Of a stretch of 64,000 bases of DNA, positions 50,891-63,593 are shown in pieces. The DNA is from Atrichornis clamosus (lineage: Eukaryota > Chordata > Aves > Passeriformes > Menuridae): NCBI GenBank assembly GCA_013400975.1, contig WBMZ01004703.1:62001-126000 (forward strand), read 5' to 3'. The translations under genes and the position numbers were made by a program. How positions within the stretch are numbered: the stretch's first letter is position 1; each line of letters opens with the position of its first letter. Under the pieces are notes generated by a model that had not been told where the DNA came from, did not search any database, and saw only the letters and a list, made by a program, of their open reading frames with translations.

Positions 50891-52964
50891 TCATCCATTG
50901 GACAGAACACAAATTTTATACAACAGACCACAGGCTGGACAATACAGCACCTTATTAAGTGTCCCCCTGTCTTGTCACCAATTACCACCAAAACCATGGT
51001 CTTTATGTCACCCCTGACAGCTCCACTTTGGATATCACCCATGCTCAGAGGGAACAGCTGTATTTTGGCTGCAAATCTAAATTTGGCATTTAGATATTCC
51101 AGCTTTTGTTAAATCTTGTTGCACATGTGTCAATAAGTGATCAGCATCTTCAAATAACAATCAGTATTCCAATCTCCTGGTTCTGGCTCTACAATTTGTG
51201 CTATCTCAAGTTGTCACATGAAATGTTTGATACAAAGATAAATCTTAATAAAAAGAGATACTAAAAGAAAGTTAAAAACCAGGTGTCATTCTCCAGGCTG
51301 GTGTCAGTGGGTGCAATGGGGGATTTAATCAGCCTACCAAATAAAAATGAAACCTTCATGTGGTCGTGACTGATCCACGGAGATTTCACTCTCAAGAGTC
51401 AACAGAGCACTTGAAATTTTGAAGCATATGGCTTTTATAGCTACAGTTAATTTGGGACTTTTTACTATGAAAACATTTTAAACACCTGTCATTTTTAACT
51501 TATGAAGTGATTATCAGGCTCAGCTAACAACAGAATATTGCATATTACTGCAGCAATTAGTAACCCATTTTCTCAAAAAGCTGAGGCTTTTAAGAACATG
51601 ACAATAAGCTCTTCCATCTTCATAAACCCTTTCAGGATCCAATACGGACAATTTCACTTCCAGAAGTCACAGATGTCACCTGCTGCCCCTCCCCTTTGCC
51701 TGGCCCATCCCTGCTGATGCCAGGAGGGTGCTCAGCCAGATCTTGATGTGCTGCTTATTCAACCACAGCAGTTTCTCCCAGAGTCAGTAATGACGAATAT
51801 TTTCATGCTCCAGCCTCAGTTATCCATGTCTGAAGGAAGGATCAAAGCTAAGAACTTTTACAACTCTCACTTTGCAGCAAACACAAACACTTTGCACTGC
51901 AAACCACCCCTTTGTTGGGTTGAGTTTCCTGTTCACATCATTATAACTTTATTTTAATAACCCTGATCTCTTCATCTTCAGTAAAACAGTTTGACTGTGT
52001 TATAGATATTTGAGCAGCACGTTTACCTTACTGTGCTTTAGGTATCATGGCTGACATTTGCAGCCATAAATTATAGCCCATATAATTTACAGTAAAACAT
52101 GTTTCTGTTGTCTAATTGTATTGAGCTGTGTAAATTAGATTTATAAAGTCTACCTCTGACCACTATTAAACATTTTAGAGTGATCATCACAATAGTCTAA
52201 ATTTTTCAGAAAATGCTCAAGCCCAGAAATTTTCTACAAACCTCCCCTGGAATTGCCAAACCAGAAGGAACAACACTGGCTTTCAGTGAGCTTTGGATGC
52301 ATCATGGAGCAGCCACCAGTAAATCATGGAGAAAGCCCAGGTAACCTTTGGGGACATGCATAGGGGTGATATGATATTCAATGTAAATAAAGGGAAGGAA
52401 GCTCTTTTACCCAGGACTGAAAAGGAGCTGAAGTCAACAGCAGGTTGACTTCCTACTCACCAGAAGGTTTCTCTTCCCACTGCACACCCAGGAGAACAAG
52501 CCTTGGAAGAGATCCCAAGCACTCTGAGAAACATTTAATTGAGTAACTCCTCCTGACACAAAGGGATCACATAACTGACAATTTGGAGATGGGAACGAGT
52601 CTAAGAATTGATATTTGTACCTGCTGTCTAGATCTAAAAAATCATTACTTTAAAACTGTGGTACAAACATTAAAATCAAGCAGATGCAAGTCAATCCATC
52701 TTTATTCTGAAATACAGCAAGGCAACCTCTGAGGACCTTCTGGTAACACACCATCTTCTTCCTCTTGCCAAGGGGGGGATCTTGCCTGTAGGCAAACTCT
52801 TGTGCTCCAGGTAACACCAGGAGGTCAGGATGGAGGGAACACGAGGTACAAATATTTCAGGATCAATGCACTTTCAAATCATTATTGAAGCAATCAGGAT
52901 ATATTTATTGAAAAAAAAATTCTTCCAGACCATTTGCTTCAGGAGAGAAGGAAATTATCAATGG
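50891..52964. other. AT-rich unique DNA, no gene seen
   Basis: Unique sequence. A perfect 9-bp-arm hairpin lies at 52067-52089 within an ATTA-rich patch (about 52040-52190). No gene or recognised repeat. Confidence 0.55.
52067..52089. repeat. Perfect short inverted repeat
   Basis: TAAATTATA (52067-52075), loop GCCCA, then TATAATTTA (52081-52089). All arm bases are A or T, so chance formation is likely. It is noted because the surrounding 150 bp is rich in TAAT/ATTA cores. Confidence 0.5.
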
Positions 52965-53275
52965 TGAAAGAACATTAAATCACTGCTCCACTGCTAAACA
53001 GGGGGAGTCCATGGCAGGGACACCTCCCACTATCCCAGGGTGCTCCAAGCCCGTCCAGCCTGGCCTTGGGCACTCCCAGGGATCCAGGGGCAGCCACAGC
53101 TTCTCTGGGCACCCTGTGCCAGGGCCTCCCCACCCTCACAGGGAACAAGTCCTTCCCCATATCCCATCTATCCCTGCCCTCTGGCAGTGGGAAGCCATTC
53201 CCTGTGTCCTGTCCCTCATCCCTTGTCCATGGTCTCTCTCCACCTTTCCTCTGGGCTCCCTTTAGGCCCTGGGCT
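52965..53275 (-). mobile_element. CR1 LINE 3' fragment, 5'-truncated
   Basis: A minus-strand CR1. The low-coordinate 3' end is worn (AAAGAACATTAAATCACTGC stands where 'AAGGGACCTTAAATCCCATC' is expected). From CATGGCAGGGACACCTCCCA (about 53010) onward it is well kept, through CAGGGATCCAGGGGCAGCCA and CTCTGGCAGTGGGAAGCCAT, stopping near GGGCTCCCTTTAGGCCCTGG. The frames at 53011-53383 are by-products. Confidence 0.88.
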
Positions 53276-54482
53276 CAAGTCCAGGATGGGTTATCACACA
53301 CTATCTTGTTCCACTCCCCTTGTTCAGTCTTCCTCTGTTTTTCATTCTCCTGGAGAGTCATTCTTCAGCTGAGCAGCTCCTGAACACAATCAAGAGGTTG
53401 GAGAAAGTATCTCCATTTTCTTATTCTCTCCTCCAAAAGGGAGTGAAAAATTTAACAAACTGCTCTGAGGAGCTGAAGTGCTGAAAAAGACTGCTACATA
53501 AATCCAAATTTTCTATCTTAAAAAAAAAAAAGTCGATATAATGATTTTCCTTGAAGCAAACAGAGCCCAGCCAGTTAGGGGATAAAGACTTTACCCTTTT
53601 TAAGTTAGCACCATTCAGCTACTATCTCCCTAATAACTCCTGGCTATAGCAGTGACTTCCAGATATATACACTTAATCCCACTTTATCCAGCAGGCTTGG
53701 CAGCCAGCATAATTTTTCAGGGAAATACAGGCCTCTCCTTAAAGACACACTGTGGTAAACAAGATCAATAACTTTGCACTTCTAACAGGAGCCAGTGGCA
53801 GGGCACACTAAAGTCAGGCATTATTTACATGTGAAGCAATGAGTGAAGCCATGAGGACCCTGGATGTGCTAATTATCCTGCCAGGGCAGCACACATCCAC
53901 TGCACAGCCCCAGTGGAATCCCAACACATCCTGTTAGTCCATCATCTGATTATTGCATCTACCAAAACAACTATTAGAGAGCCCTGAAAATAAGAAAATT
54001 CAAGAAAACAGCAAAACGCAGCCATTGTTCAAGTCTAAAAACATTGCCTAAATGGACAGTAAACTCATTATTTTTTCCTATAAATCTAGAGTGAGTTAAA
54101 GCTTTACTTAAAGCTTTTCTGCACTCTAAAGGTTAAATTTTACATTTATAGCTTTATTACACGGCTGTATTTGAGGCTGCAGAGCACAGATTGGTCTAAG
54201 GGCACAAGAAAGTTGTTTCTTTGTAGGAAGATGTTCACAAGGGCTCCCCCCAACATGTTCACAAAGAACTCCACAATATTTATTCTGCCCCAAGGATGCC
54301 ATTTTTAGGCAGTTGAAAGAGAAAGCCTCTTGCCTTGAGAATGGGCAAGGTTTGAAGCACACACTCCCCTTTCAGGACATGCTGATGTGTTGCCCACAGC
54401 AAATGACACAAAGGCACAGAAAAGAGATTCCCAGTAAAGGGAAGGATTTGACAGTGAAATTAAGTGAGGATGTTTATTCCAG

Positions 54483-54578
54483 TATCTTTTGTTTAATGTA
54501 CTTCAAGATTAAGATCATTGTGGGAAGAAACTGGTGTTTTAAAGCCTCTTTTTCTGAAGAAAATCCCCTACTGATAAA
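54483..54578 (+). other. Exon-like segment with both splice sites (weak candidate)
   Basis: GTTTATTCCAG (54472-54482) resembles an acceptor and GTAAGT at 54579-54584 is a consensus donor. The 96 bp between stay open in one frame and are phase-symmetric (32 codons), including KIKIIVGRNWCFKASF. The peptide is not recognised. Chance is the likelier explanation. Confidence 0.1.
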
Positions 54579-57500
54579 GTAAGTTTTAAAACTATCTTAT
54601 TATTGATGCATTGGTCAATTAAAACATCTTTACACTGCTTTTTCTGCCTGAAAACAAAACAAAGCAAAAATCCACTTGGGAGCCACAGCATGTTTGGAAG
54701 CTAACAATTAACAACAACAAACTTTTAAAGTATCTATAAGCAAGTCTTGTTCTCAATTAAGAAATTCTTCACGAGGCAGGTTCGGGGTGTTTTGGTTTTA
54801 TTTTAGTTTGATTATAAGGACGTGATTCCTTCCACCACTGCTGTCCTGCTCACCACCAGAACATCAGGCTGGACCACTCTTCTGCAGAGAAACTTCAGCT
54901 ACTTTGAGGACTAATTACAATTTTCAGGCTGAAAATAAGTTTCTGCTACTTTCAGTAAACAGCATTTCATTCTTTAGGGATGACATATCATTAGAGTGTT
55001 ACATCTAAAGGTTAAAATCCCACTGCTGCTGGAAATTTGAAGTGGTGTCCTGAAAAGCCACTGTCATTATTTATAATGGCTTTCCCAGCTGCAAAGGGTG
55101 GTGGATGGCACAAATTAAATGTTGGCTGAGAGAAAAGCTTCTGTAATGAAAACAAAGTAAATAACAAACTATAGATGGTTAGCCAGGAATTAACTGAAGT
55201 GTGACCAGAAATGGGTCTGGGAGGCACCTCTCCCTCACTCTACAGAAACCACCAGAACAAGCTGGAAATTTCTGGTTTCTGGGGAATGTCCGAGGTAGAA
55301 ACACTTTGTGCCAGGTAGGCACGATGTGTTTTCCCAGCCCTGTACCTCTCTCTGCTTTGGGGTGCACATTTAATTGCCTCTTTTGCAATCACGGGTGGCT
55401 GTGTCCTTTTCAAGAGCTCTCGTATCCACCACACTTCAGAGCCTGCTGCAGGAACCCGCTGCAGTGGAGGGGTGCGAGTACATGGAACTTCTGGGGAACA
55501 ACAGCAAAGTGCTCCTCTCCTCGACGGAAGGCAGGGCAGGGACTCATTCCTGGGCTGAGTGAGGATATAGGACATAACCAAACACAAAATAACCCTCCAT
55601 GGCCAAGGACTGCATTCAGCAGCCTACACAGAGATAAAACTCACCAATGATCTCATCTTTACTCCCAAAATGAAGTAAAACAAACCCATCTTCAACCATA
55701 GTTTCACACCAATGGGTACAAAAGACATCTCTAAGCCAGAAAAACCACACCAAAATCTTCTCTATTGTCCTCTAGTTCTTTATCTCTCTTGGAAATGAAA
55801 GAGAAAATAATGATCTGGAGTATATTAGGAGACTGAAGAGCCAATACAATCCCAACTGGATTGAACTTCAGCATCTATTACTTCCATAGAGACAACAATC
55901 GATTTAAATACCTCTCCACCTCTGACAAACACATTCAAGGCATAATTTATTTGATAATTATTCCCTTATCTGAGGGATGCAGTCTTAAAGGAGGTATTTA
56001 AAACCAACCAAACCTCACCAACACCAAGCAAGACCAAACAACAATAGCATGGGGGGTATGGAAAAAACCAATTCTAATTATTCCCCTTAACATTCTGCTC
56101 TACTGCCTCCTTTTCTTATTAACTGCTTAGCATTTAAGTATCCTTAAAGCACTGTGAGACTGTTCTGTTTTAGCAACAGGCTCTTCAGACGTTGGGAAAT
56201 GTTCCGGGGAAACCTCAAGTGTGTTTTGACACACACTGAGCCAGAGAAAATGATTCTGCCACTTGTTTACAGAAGAAGTGACAATATTATTTCGAGGTTC
56301 TAGAAGAAGTGATAGACAACTGGTAGCCTCCGGGGGGCTCACAGGCTTGCAGGCAGTGCAGCATTTTGGCACCACACTCCAAGCTGTGGACACGACTGTC
56401 ACCTCACTGGTGGCTCTCAGCCACGCCAGGCACCAGTCAGACCTTCCAGCCCTGCTTCCAGTCATCCATACTCTCCTGCTTTGAGATGCTCACCCTTTTC
56501 TGGGTGTTTTTAACCCTTAAATCAGCCGCATTGTGCTTTTTCTGTGCTCTGTTTAGGATCACTCCAGCATGGCAGGAAGTTTGTGCTTGTTGATGGAACA
56601 GGCAGGAGGTTTGTGACCATGGCTTACAACAAAGACCATAGAAATACGGAAATAACTTTTGCAGGTTACTGCTGCCTCTCAGAGAAACTTAACCCTTGGA
56701 GTTCAGGCTCACTTTGGAGTCTTTGGGGGTGGGTTGAAAAGGGAAAAGCAAACCAATAATTTTTAAGCTTTTGAAATTTCATCTACATAGCCCCATATCT
56801 CAGAATCTGAACAACGAAATAAAGTATTTAAAACCTATTTCAAAGCACAAAGGGAAAGAGAAAAGAAGAGCTGGGACCCCACTGCAAGGCCTCCAAGTCA
56901 AATACAAGAAAGAGCCATCCAGACAAAAAATAATATTCCTATATAGTTGGAAAACAGAATAAATGGTTTCTTTCTGGAAATAGCAGTGGAGCATTGGGTA
57001 GGGGCAGAACAGCACTGCAATGACTCATGACATTTTTTGCACACAGGACATTTCTGAGAATTCAGCTGCAGCTGAGGGCCTCAATTCCATAAATATCACC
57101 TAAAGCTCCACACAGCAGGTCTATCTCACCTGGAGCACACATGAAGTGCTGTGCAAAACAAGGAGTTCTGAGCTCAGCTGGAAAAATGTGAGTTCCTAGA
57201 GCTTCTTGAAAGAGGGCAAAGAATTTTTATAATTCCTTGAAACAAGAGCCATTTTTGTCTTGCACTATTCATTGTGAAAGGTGACAATTTAAAAAGCAAA
57301 CATGGGAGCACCTTTCCATTGCTCTCCTGAAACACGAGAGAAAAGACTGCATTTGCTTTTCAGAGGGCTCACAGATGCAATTGATTATATTTTTCATATT
57401 TTTTATTTCTTTTCTTAAAAAAAGAGACAAAAACCTAAAAAACAAGAAACAAATTCTTCCTGGATTTCCTCATGTGCAAACCCACTGACACGTTTACAAC

Positions 57501-58738
57501 CAGAGGCATGCCAGTCCTTCCTCCTTTCAGTGGGACACCTATTCCCGTTTGTGAGCCATGGGTAGTGCTTTAGATCCCACAGATAGGAGTGGATGGTCAA
57601 AGGCCTTTATTGGAGCACCTAAACCAAATTGGACAGATCTTGGAAATACCCAGCAATCAACAGCTCTTGTTTACAATACTTGAAGGTTAATGAGCCTGGA
57701 GGCATCATGCAAATGTTTTGAAAATTCCCTGGATCCTTACGTTAGGACCATTCTCCGTCCTTTGCATCATTTGCCCTTTCAGTTCTTCAGCATCTGAGCT
57801 GTCTCTCAGTGCTGGTTCCTCCTTGGAAGCTTTTGTCATGAAACTTCTGTCAGCTTGGAGTCATCCTCGAGCCAAGGAGGAGGAATTCAGGTTCACATAT
57901 TGCAGTTCTGTCACGTCTTGATGTTCTTTCACTCGTCAGTACATCCTTGACACTTCACAGATATTCCCTGGCTTCTCCCCAGGATGATCTCATGGACCTA
58001 CCATGGAGTTGAAAGGCTGATGTATTTTGCAGATCATGTTTGGTGCCACTACCCTCGGGCAGGAAACATGGACAGAGGAATTAACTCTTGGTGTGGTTTT
58101 GATTTACCAGGAATTGTGTTTTAGCAAGGCTGAGACATTACTTGGAGCAAATCAAAGGACTATGAGAAACAGGACAAGGCCAGGATGAAAAGCTTTGAGA
58201 TATAAACAATCTGACCCTCAACCTTGCTGCAATTCTTCTTTAGGAGAGACTAAACCTCAGACTACAACTGCATTTACATTTTCCTTGCCTTCCTTCCACA
58301 GCTCAGCAGTGCACCCAGTGCTTTGTGAGTCCTACCAAAGCCTTGGAGGGACACAGCAGTCAAAGGCAACGGAACTGAGGTTCATAAATGGAAAAACAGT
58401 GTAAAAGTAAATGGAACCAATAAGGAAATACAACAAGTAAAAAATTTCAGAGCACCAAGGACACAGCTGTGTTAATACCAAGTTTTAACCTGTGGCAGGA
58501 GGTGGGGTGTCAGGTAAGGTGGGGAACAGGACAGGTTGTGTTCTGTAGGTTGGGACAAAGATTTCAAATCACTGCTACTACTGAGCTACACATTCAGAGT
58601 GCATTAGACACGACTTAGTAGGTAAATAGCATTCAAATGACCTTTATTTTCAAAGTAACTAAGGGAAATACTGGGTTTTTAATCACATTTAGGTGCCATA
58701 TGCAAAAGCAACACAATCACAACCATGTATTTAAAATA

Positions 58739-58766
58739 TCCTGATTTAAACACACTTAAATTAGGA
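58739..58766. repeat. Imperfect inverted repeat
   Basis: TCCTGATTTAA and TTAAATTAGGA pair at 10 of 11 positions around the loop ACACAC. Weaker similarity continues outward if a small bulge is allowed. AT-rich, so possibly chance. Confidence 0.4.
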
Positions 58767-59966
58767 AAATATTTGCAGCCACAGTAGAGAATTTAATCTG
58801 AAAATACTTCAGATGTTTTCATCTTCTACCTACTCCAAAGCTACTGCATTCCAAGGAGTTCTTTGCTTCAACATTTCTTAATGGTTAAAAGCACAGTTTA
58901 GGAACTAAAAGTTTGTAAAAGCAATTTTAAAATCTTCAGATTATTTCTAAAGATCGCTGTTGTCTTCTACAATTTTAGCCACTGCTTGAAAATTATGTTT
59001 TCCCTCAACTTGCCTGTCATTCTGTAAGGAACAGGGAGAAAAGGGTAAAGCCAGAAATCAAAAGCATTAACCACTGCATGCAGCATTCAGCTGATTAAGA
59101 ACATAAGAAGCCCCAACCATTTTCTGAAACATTTCCATTTTTTGGTTTCTTTCATCCTTGAAAGCTAAATCCAGAACTTCTGAGGTTAAAATAATCCTGC
59201 CAAAACATCTCAAGCCAACTTTAGTGAGGTTTGTTAAGGAGCAGGAAGTGCACTGCAGCATTTCCAGTATTCCGAGTGTCTGGGAAGTGTGTTCAGGCTG
59301 GAATCCCTATTGCAACAGGCAAGGAAGGCTTTAAATCTCTCAGGATTCCTTCCCTGCTGATCCTTCTGCAACACTTTCCAATGTATAACACATTTTCCCT
59401 CAATATTTGCAGACATAACACCAGAATAACAATAAGAAGCTTAAATGAATTCCTTCTGTTACTCTTAAAAACAAAGATTTCACCATGAAACCCAGCTTCA
59501 GCTACAGGAAAATCTTCCCTGTTCTGTGAATCAAGTAACATTGTTTGATATCTTCTCTATTCTTTAAGAAATGCACAGATCAAAGCTGGCTTATAATTAT
59601 TTTGCAAAACTCACAGCACTCAAGGGAAGAGTTGCCAGAACCCCCAAATCTCCCAAGCCAGCAATCCTGCTGCCACACTTGGACACCTCAGAGGAGCGTT
59701 CACACACTTTGCCATCGTCTCTTGCTATGCAAAGAACTGTTCCTCAGGACCTTGTGACCTGAGCACGTGGCTTGGTGAGCTCTGGTTTGCCCACTGGCCA
59801 CAGACACTGTGCCACAGGGATCCATCCCAGGCACGTCCAGGATGGAGCTGCAGCCTGGGCACTGCCCGTTCCCTCTCCGGGTGGTGCTGCAGACTCCAGA
59901 AACACGTGGCAAGGAGTTAACCACGTGTTCCACAGCTCCTTTACCTGTTACAGGCATGGTCCTGGA

Positions 59967-60174
59967 GCAGATACAGGAATTTACCACGGGCAGAACCAAT
60001 GCAGTCAGGTTTTCCTCTGCAGATACAGGAATTTACCACGAGCAGAACCAATGCAGTCAGGTTTTCCTCTGCAGATACAGGAATTTACCACGAGCAGAAC
60101 CAATGCAGTCAGGTTTTCCTCTGCAGATACAGGAATTTACCACGAGCAGAACCAATGCAGTCAGGTTTTCCTCT
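59967..60174. repeat. Minisatellite, four copies of a 52-bp unit
   Basis: Units start at 59967, 60019, 60071 and 60123, each beginning GCAGATACAGGAATTTACCA and ending AGTCAGGTTTTCCTCT, with no spacer. Units 2-4 are identical, and unit 1 differs by a single base (CACGGG where the others have CACGAG), so the array expanded recently or is being homogenised. Because 52 is not a multiple of 3 and no frame contains a stop, all three plus frames are open. The predicted peptide cycles through the frames (for example FPLQIQEFTTSRTNAV, then YRNLPRAEPMQ). This is not a coding repeat. Confidence 0.97.
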
Positions 60175-60518
60175 GACTACCTCAGTGTTTAGACCAGAAT
60201 GAGCAGGAAAGCTCCAATACAGGGTGGAGATGGTTGGGCACCCAATGCCAACATAATCTGTAGTTCAAGTTCCCACCCAAGTGTAGCACTGTCTACATTC
60301 AGAGATCCCTATTCCATTTCAAACACCACAAGAAGGAAATTCATTCCAACAACTGGCTCTGCAGGAGTTAGCACTAGAACTCACCAGCAGCAAGCAGAGA
60401 GGGGCAGGGACACAGAGGTGGAGCTGTGTTCGTGCTTCCCTGGGATCAACACGTGCTTCCCAGAGACAGGCACGGGAAAGGGGTGCTGCCAAGTCCTGGG
60501 GATGCACACCTTCAATCC
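60175..60518. other. Unique DNA between minisatellite and CR1
   Basis: About 340 bp of unique sequence with no gene. The frame running from 60199 to 60924 crosses into the CR1 and is not a gene. Confidence 0.6.
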
Positions 60519-60772
60519 CAGAATGGTTTGGGTTGGAAGAGAGAGATCATCCCATTCCACCCCTGCCATGGCAGGGACACCTCCCACTATCCCAGGGTGC
60601 TCCAAGCCCCGTCCAGCCTGGCCTTGGACACTTCCAGGGATCCAGGGGCAGCCACAGCTTCTCTGGGCACCCTGTGCCAGGGCCTCCCCACCCCCACAGG
60701 GAACAATTCCTTCCCCATATCCCATCCAACCCTGCCCTCTGGCAGTGGGAAGCCATTCCCCTTCTTCCTGGT
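60519..60772 (-). mobile_element. CR1 LINE 3' fragment, 5'-truncated
   Basis: A minus-strand CR1 of about 250 bp. It runs from CCCAGAATGGTTTGGGTTGG at the 3' end through CATGGCAGGGACACCTCCCA, CTTGGACACTTCCAGGGATC, CTCTGGGCACCCTGTGCCAG and CTCTGGCAGTGGGAAGCCAT. It stops shortly after, at an earlier point than the copy at 50483-50890. It is well preserved and of the same subfamily type as the copies at 50.5 and 53.0 kb. Confidence 0.9.
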
Positions 60773-63291
60773 ATCCCATTAATAACAGGAAAAGTTGGGG
60801 GTTTTGGACCTTGGTAGAGAAAATGAGATCTTTTTCAGATAAAACACTGCAAATTACCTGTACTGATGTGCAGAAAATCAGTGATTTTGGAATCACTAAA
60901 TCTCACACTTCCAGAAAATCTTAGATCTCTTTAAGTACTTCAGTTTATTTTGGGGGACAATTCCAGCATCTGACATCCAAATTGTGCTGAAGTGTGTGTA
61001 AAATGTGACCTTCTTCAGATTGTATCTGATCTCCACAAGGATTGCACAAGAGACTGCTTCCCTCTTCTCAAAGGACTTTAACACCCTGGTTTATTATTTA
61101 TTTCCCTATAAATTTTTTTTCCTGGAAAAGTCCAGTTTAAAAAATCAGAAAAATTATTTTACTACTTACACTGTAGGAAAAAAAATAATAGAAAATACCC
61201 AGCATTTATTAATCTTCATTTTGCATATTTACATGTTATTTCACCAAAATGTTTGGTAAAACTAAAGCCAAATATTATAATAGATTAAAAATATATTTAT
61301 GCTCATTTTCCCAGAAATCGTCAAAATAAAATTATCTTGATTTCAAGAAAAATGTGGAAGAGCAATAATAGGGGCTCAAGAGCAAGCCTAACAAAAAAGC
61401 CAAAACACCCTAACATTGAACACAACCGGTGTAAAGCCAGAAGTGTGAAAACACAAAACTGGCTTGGTTTTAATCCAGACTTAATTCAAAAACTGACTTT
61501 GGCCAAAAGTTATTTTTAATTTCTTGTAGCTAAACACTAAGCAAGATTTCCAGTTTTTATAATTACACATTTCAACTTGACAAAAAGTGTATCCAAATTA
61601 TACTAAAACTTAATTTATTTTAATAAAGACATCAAGTATAATATTTTAAAGTCAAGTTTCATTTAGAAACTTGCATAATTTTTTTGCCATTTGTTCTAGC
61701 CAAAATAAAAATGTATCCTTCATCCTTCAAAAGGAGAATTTTCAGCATCTTTGTCAGGTATAATGAAAAGGTTCCACACTGAAATTCATTAAAATGCGTA
61801 TGTTTTGGTCAAATGGTTCTTCTTCTGACTAAAATTCAATCTAAGTTCTAAACAAGATCAGGCTGCGGTGTTGGCACAACCAACCACTGATTCCCACCCA
61901 CCCCGTGTTCCTGCAACACAGATTGTGGAGGGCTGAAATTTAAAAAAGGAAACCAACCAAGAAGGAGGAGAATCTGGTTTTACCTGATAAAGAAAGACTA
62001 CAATGAACATTTATGGTGAGCTATTAAATAAAGAGTTCTGCAGGATATTATAAAAAGCACAATAAGGATCGCTGCTTGTCATTCTTGTAGCAGCCATCTA
62101 GTTTGTGCACATGAACATATTTAATATATTTTAAGCAGATTAGATGAGGTGATGGGAGGGAGTCAACAGTTTATCAACTGTTGAAAAGTAAAAAAAGAAA
62201 AAGATGTAGGTCAAAATGATCATGAGGAAAGTAGAAACAAAACTCCAGCTGCACTTTTTATAAAAAACTAAAAGTGTGCACTTCTGCAGGGCACCTCTGG
62301 AAACCCACAGGCTTCAGGGCAGGCAGGATTTTGCACACTTTGTTCTGAGGTAAATAGACTGGTTTCTAGCACCACTTTTTTTTTACTTGGGAAGCAAAAC
62401 TGGGAACCCATTCCTTCATTAGCAACATCCTGCTCTCCAAAACTGCCTGTTCTCCTTTAAACTCCTGGTCCCAACACGTTCACCAGCTCCAAGTATATCT
62501 TATATGCAGAAAAACACAGCCAAGAGTGTCTGGAAATAAATAAATCATAGCATGCTAAAGCTGAAAAATTCTCCCTAAAACGCAGCAGAAATCCCTGGTG
62601 GAGGGAATCAAACACTTCAGAGCCTGTCTGCTCACTCTCAACCCCTGCAAGTCGTGCCAGCACCTTCCCAAAGCAGAGCTTTCTCCAGCTCCTCACTTTA
62701 ACTTCTCTTAATAAATAAGATGTCCTAGAGCATGGGATCTGCCATTCCCAAGGGAGGAATAAAAGGCAGGGTGAGAAGGGAAAGACGAGATCAGTTTCAT
62801 ACAACACGTTTTCAAAGTCTCATAACCTGGTTTTTATTTGCTAAAAATGGAAAGCTGAAGCTGCCTTTGAGACAGTTATAAAAATAAAACGTATCACTTT
62901 CCCTGGGCTCTCTTGTTCATTAAAGGCTGGGATTCTTTTTCCTCCCTTTCCTTTAAGAAAACTGCCCTGCTGCAAAGGGCTTTAGAAATAAAGATTGTAT
63001 TTCAGCTGAAGATCGAGTGAGCAAAAAAGCTTTTCTAATTATGTTGCTGATTACTTAAGCAGTCCTCCATTTGACAACACAATTATCCCAAAGAGAGGAG
63101 AATATCTTCATTACACTGAAAAAGGAGGAAAAAAAAAGTGTGGTTTTCCCTGCTTTGAAATTTATGGACTAGGAGCCAGACATATATACGTCTCTTGAAC
63201 TCCAGAAGTCCAGATAAACTTTCTGAAAACACCAGTTTTTCCCCTATACATATATCTGTGGTACATAATTCATATTTTATGTTCTTTTCAG

Positions 63292-63515
63292 GAACTCCTT
63301 CACCTACAGGGACGAGCCAACCTCAAACTGGAGCAGTAACACTGGCCATGGGCTCTGACACTGGTTCCATTCCAGTGCATTTCTATTTATATCATGCAGA
63401 AGTCAGCAAGAAGGCAATGATCCTGCCACATCTGGCTGAGATAGAGGTGCTACATAGCTCAGCATCACAGAAACGCTTTAGCAGCTTAAGAGCAAAGGAA
63501 AAGAAAGTCCCATAG
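63292..63515 (+). other. Possible terminal exon (weak candidate)
   Basis: TTATGTTCTTTTCAG (63277-63291) is a strong acceptor. The 224 bp after it are open to a TAG at 63513-63515, giving about 74 codons, including GSDTGSIPVHFYLYHAE and ending in SSLRAKEKKVP. An AATAAA hexamer follows at 63588-63593. Acceptor, open frame, stop and polyadenylation signal come in the order expected of a last exon, which makes it the best of the exon-like segments here. I do not recognise the peptide, and no upstream exon with a matching donor phase is identified. Confidence 0.17.
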
Positions 63516-63587
63516 CAAGTCCCAGCTGTAAAACAGAGCTCCACAAAAAGCTCTGTGTAACAGCAGGCTGGTGATTGCCATCCTGCT

Positions 63588-63593
63588 AATAAA
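63588..63593 (+). promoter_or_regulatory. Possible polyadenylation signal AATAAA
   Basis: A canonical AATAAA lies 73 bp after the TAG that ends the candidate exon at 63292-63515. AATAAA is common by chance in AT-rich DNA, so it matters only if that exon is real. Confidence 0.15.

Larger units (their letters stand above)
53276..59966. other. Unique DNA, no gene supported
   Basis: About 6.7 kb, mostly AT-rich, with a 12-A run (53520-53531), an exon-like segment (54483-54578), GC-richer pockets at about 55200-55560 and 59600-59950, and an imperfect hairpin at 58739-58766. Longer frames (55201-55650 plus, 149 codons) have no domain and overlap open frames on the other strand. Confidence 0.5.

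Noticed and set aside
59967..60174. CRISPR-like array
   Set aside because: The 52-bp units are directly adjacent with no unique spacers, and the window is from a bird genome.
59772..60202. Repeat protein of 134 codons with a periodic motif
   Set aside because: The period comes from the 52-bp minisatellite, which is open in all three frames, and the peptide shifts frame at each unit.
62164..62183. CAACAGTT/AACTGTTG hairpin
   Set aside because: Eight-base arms with a short loop are expected several times by chance in 64 kb.
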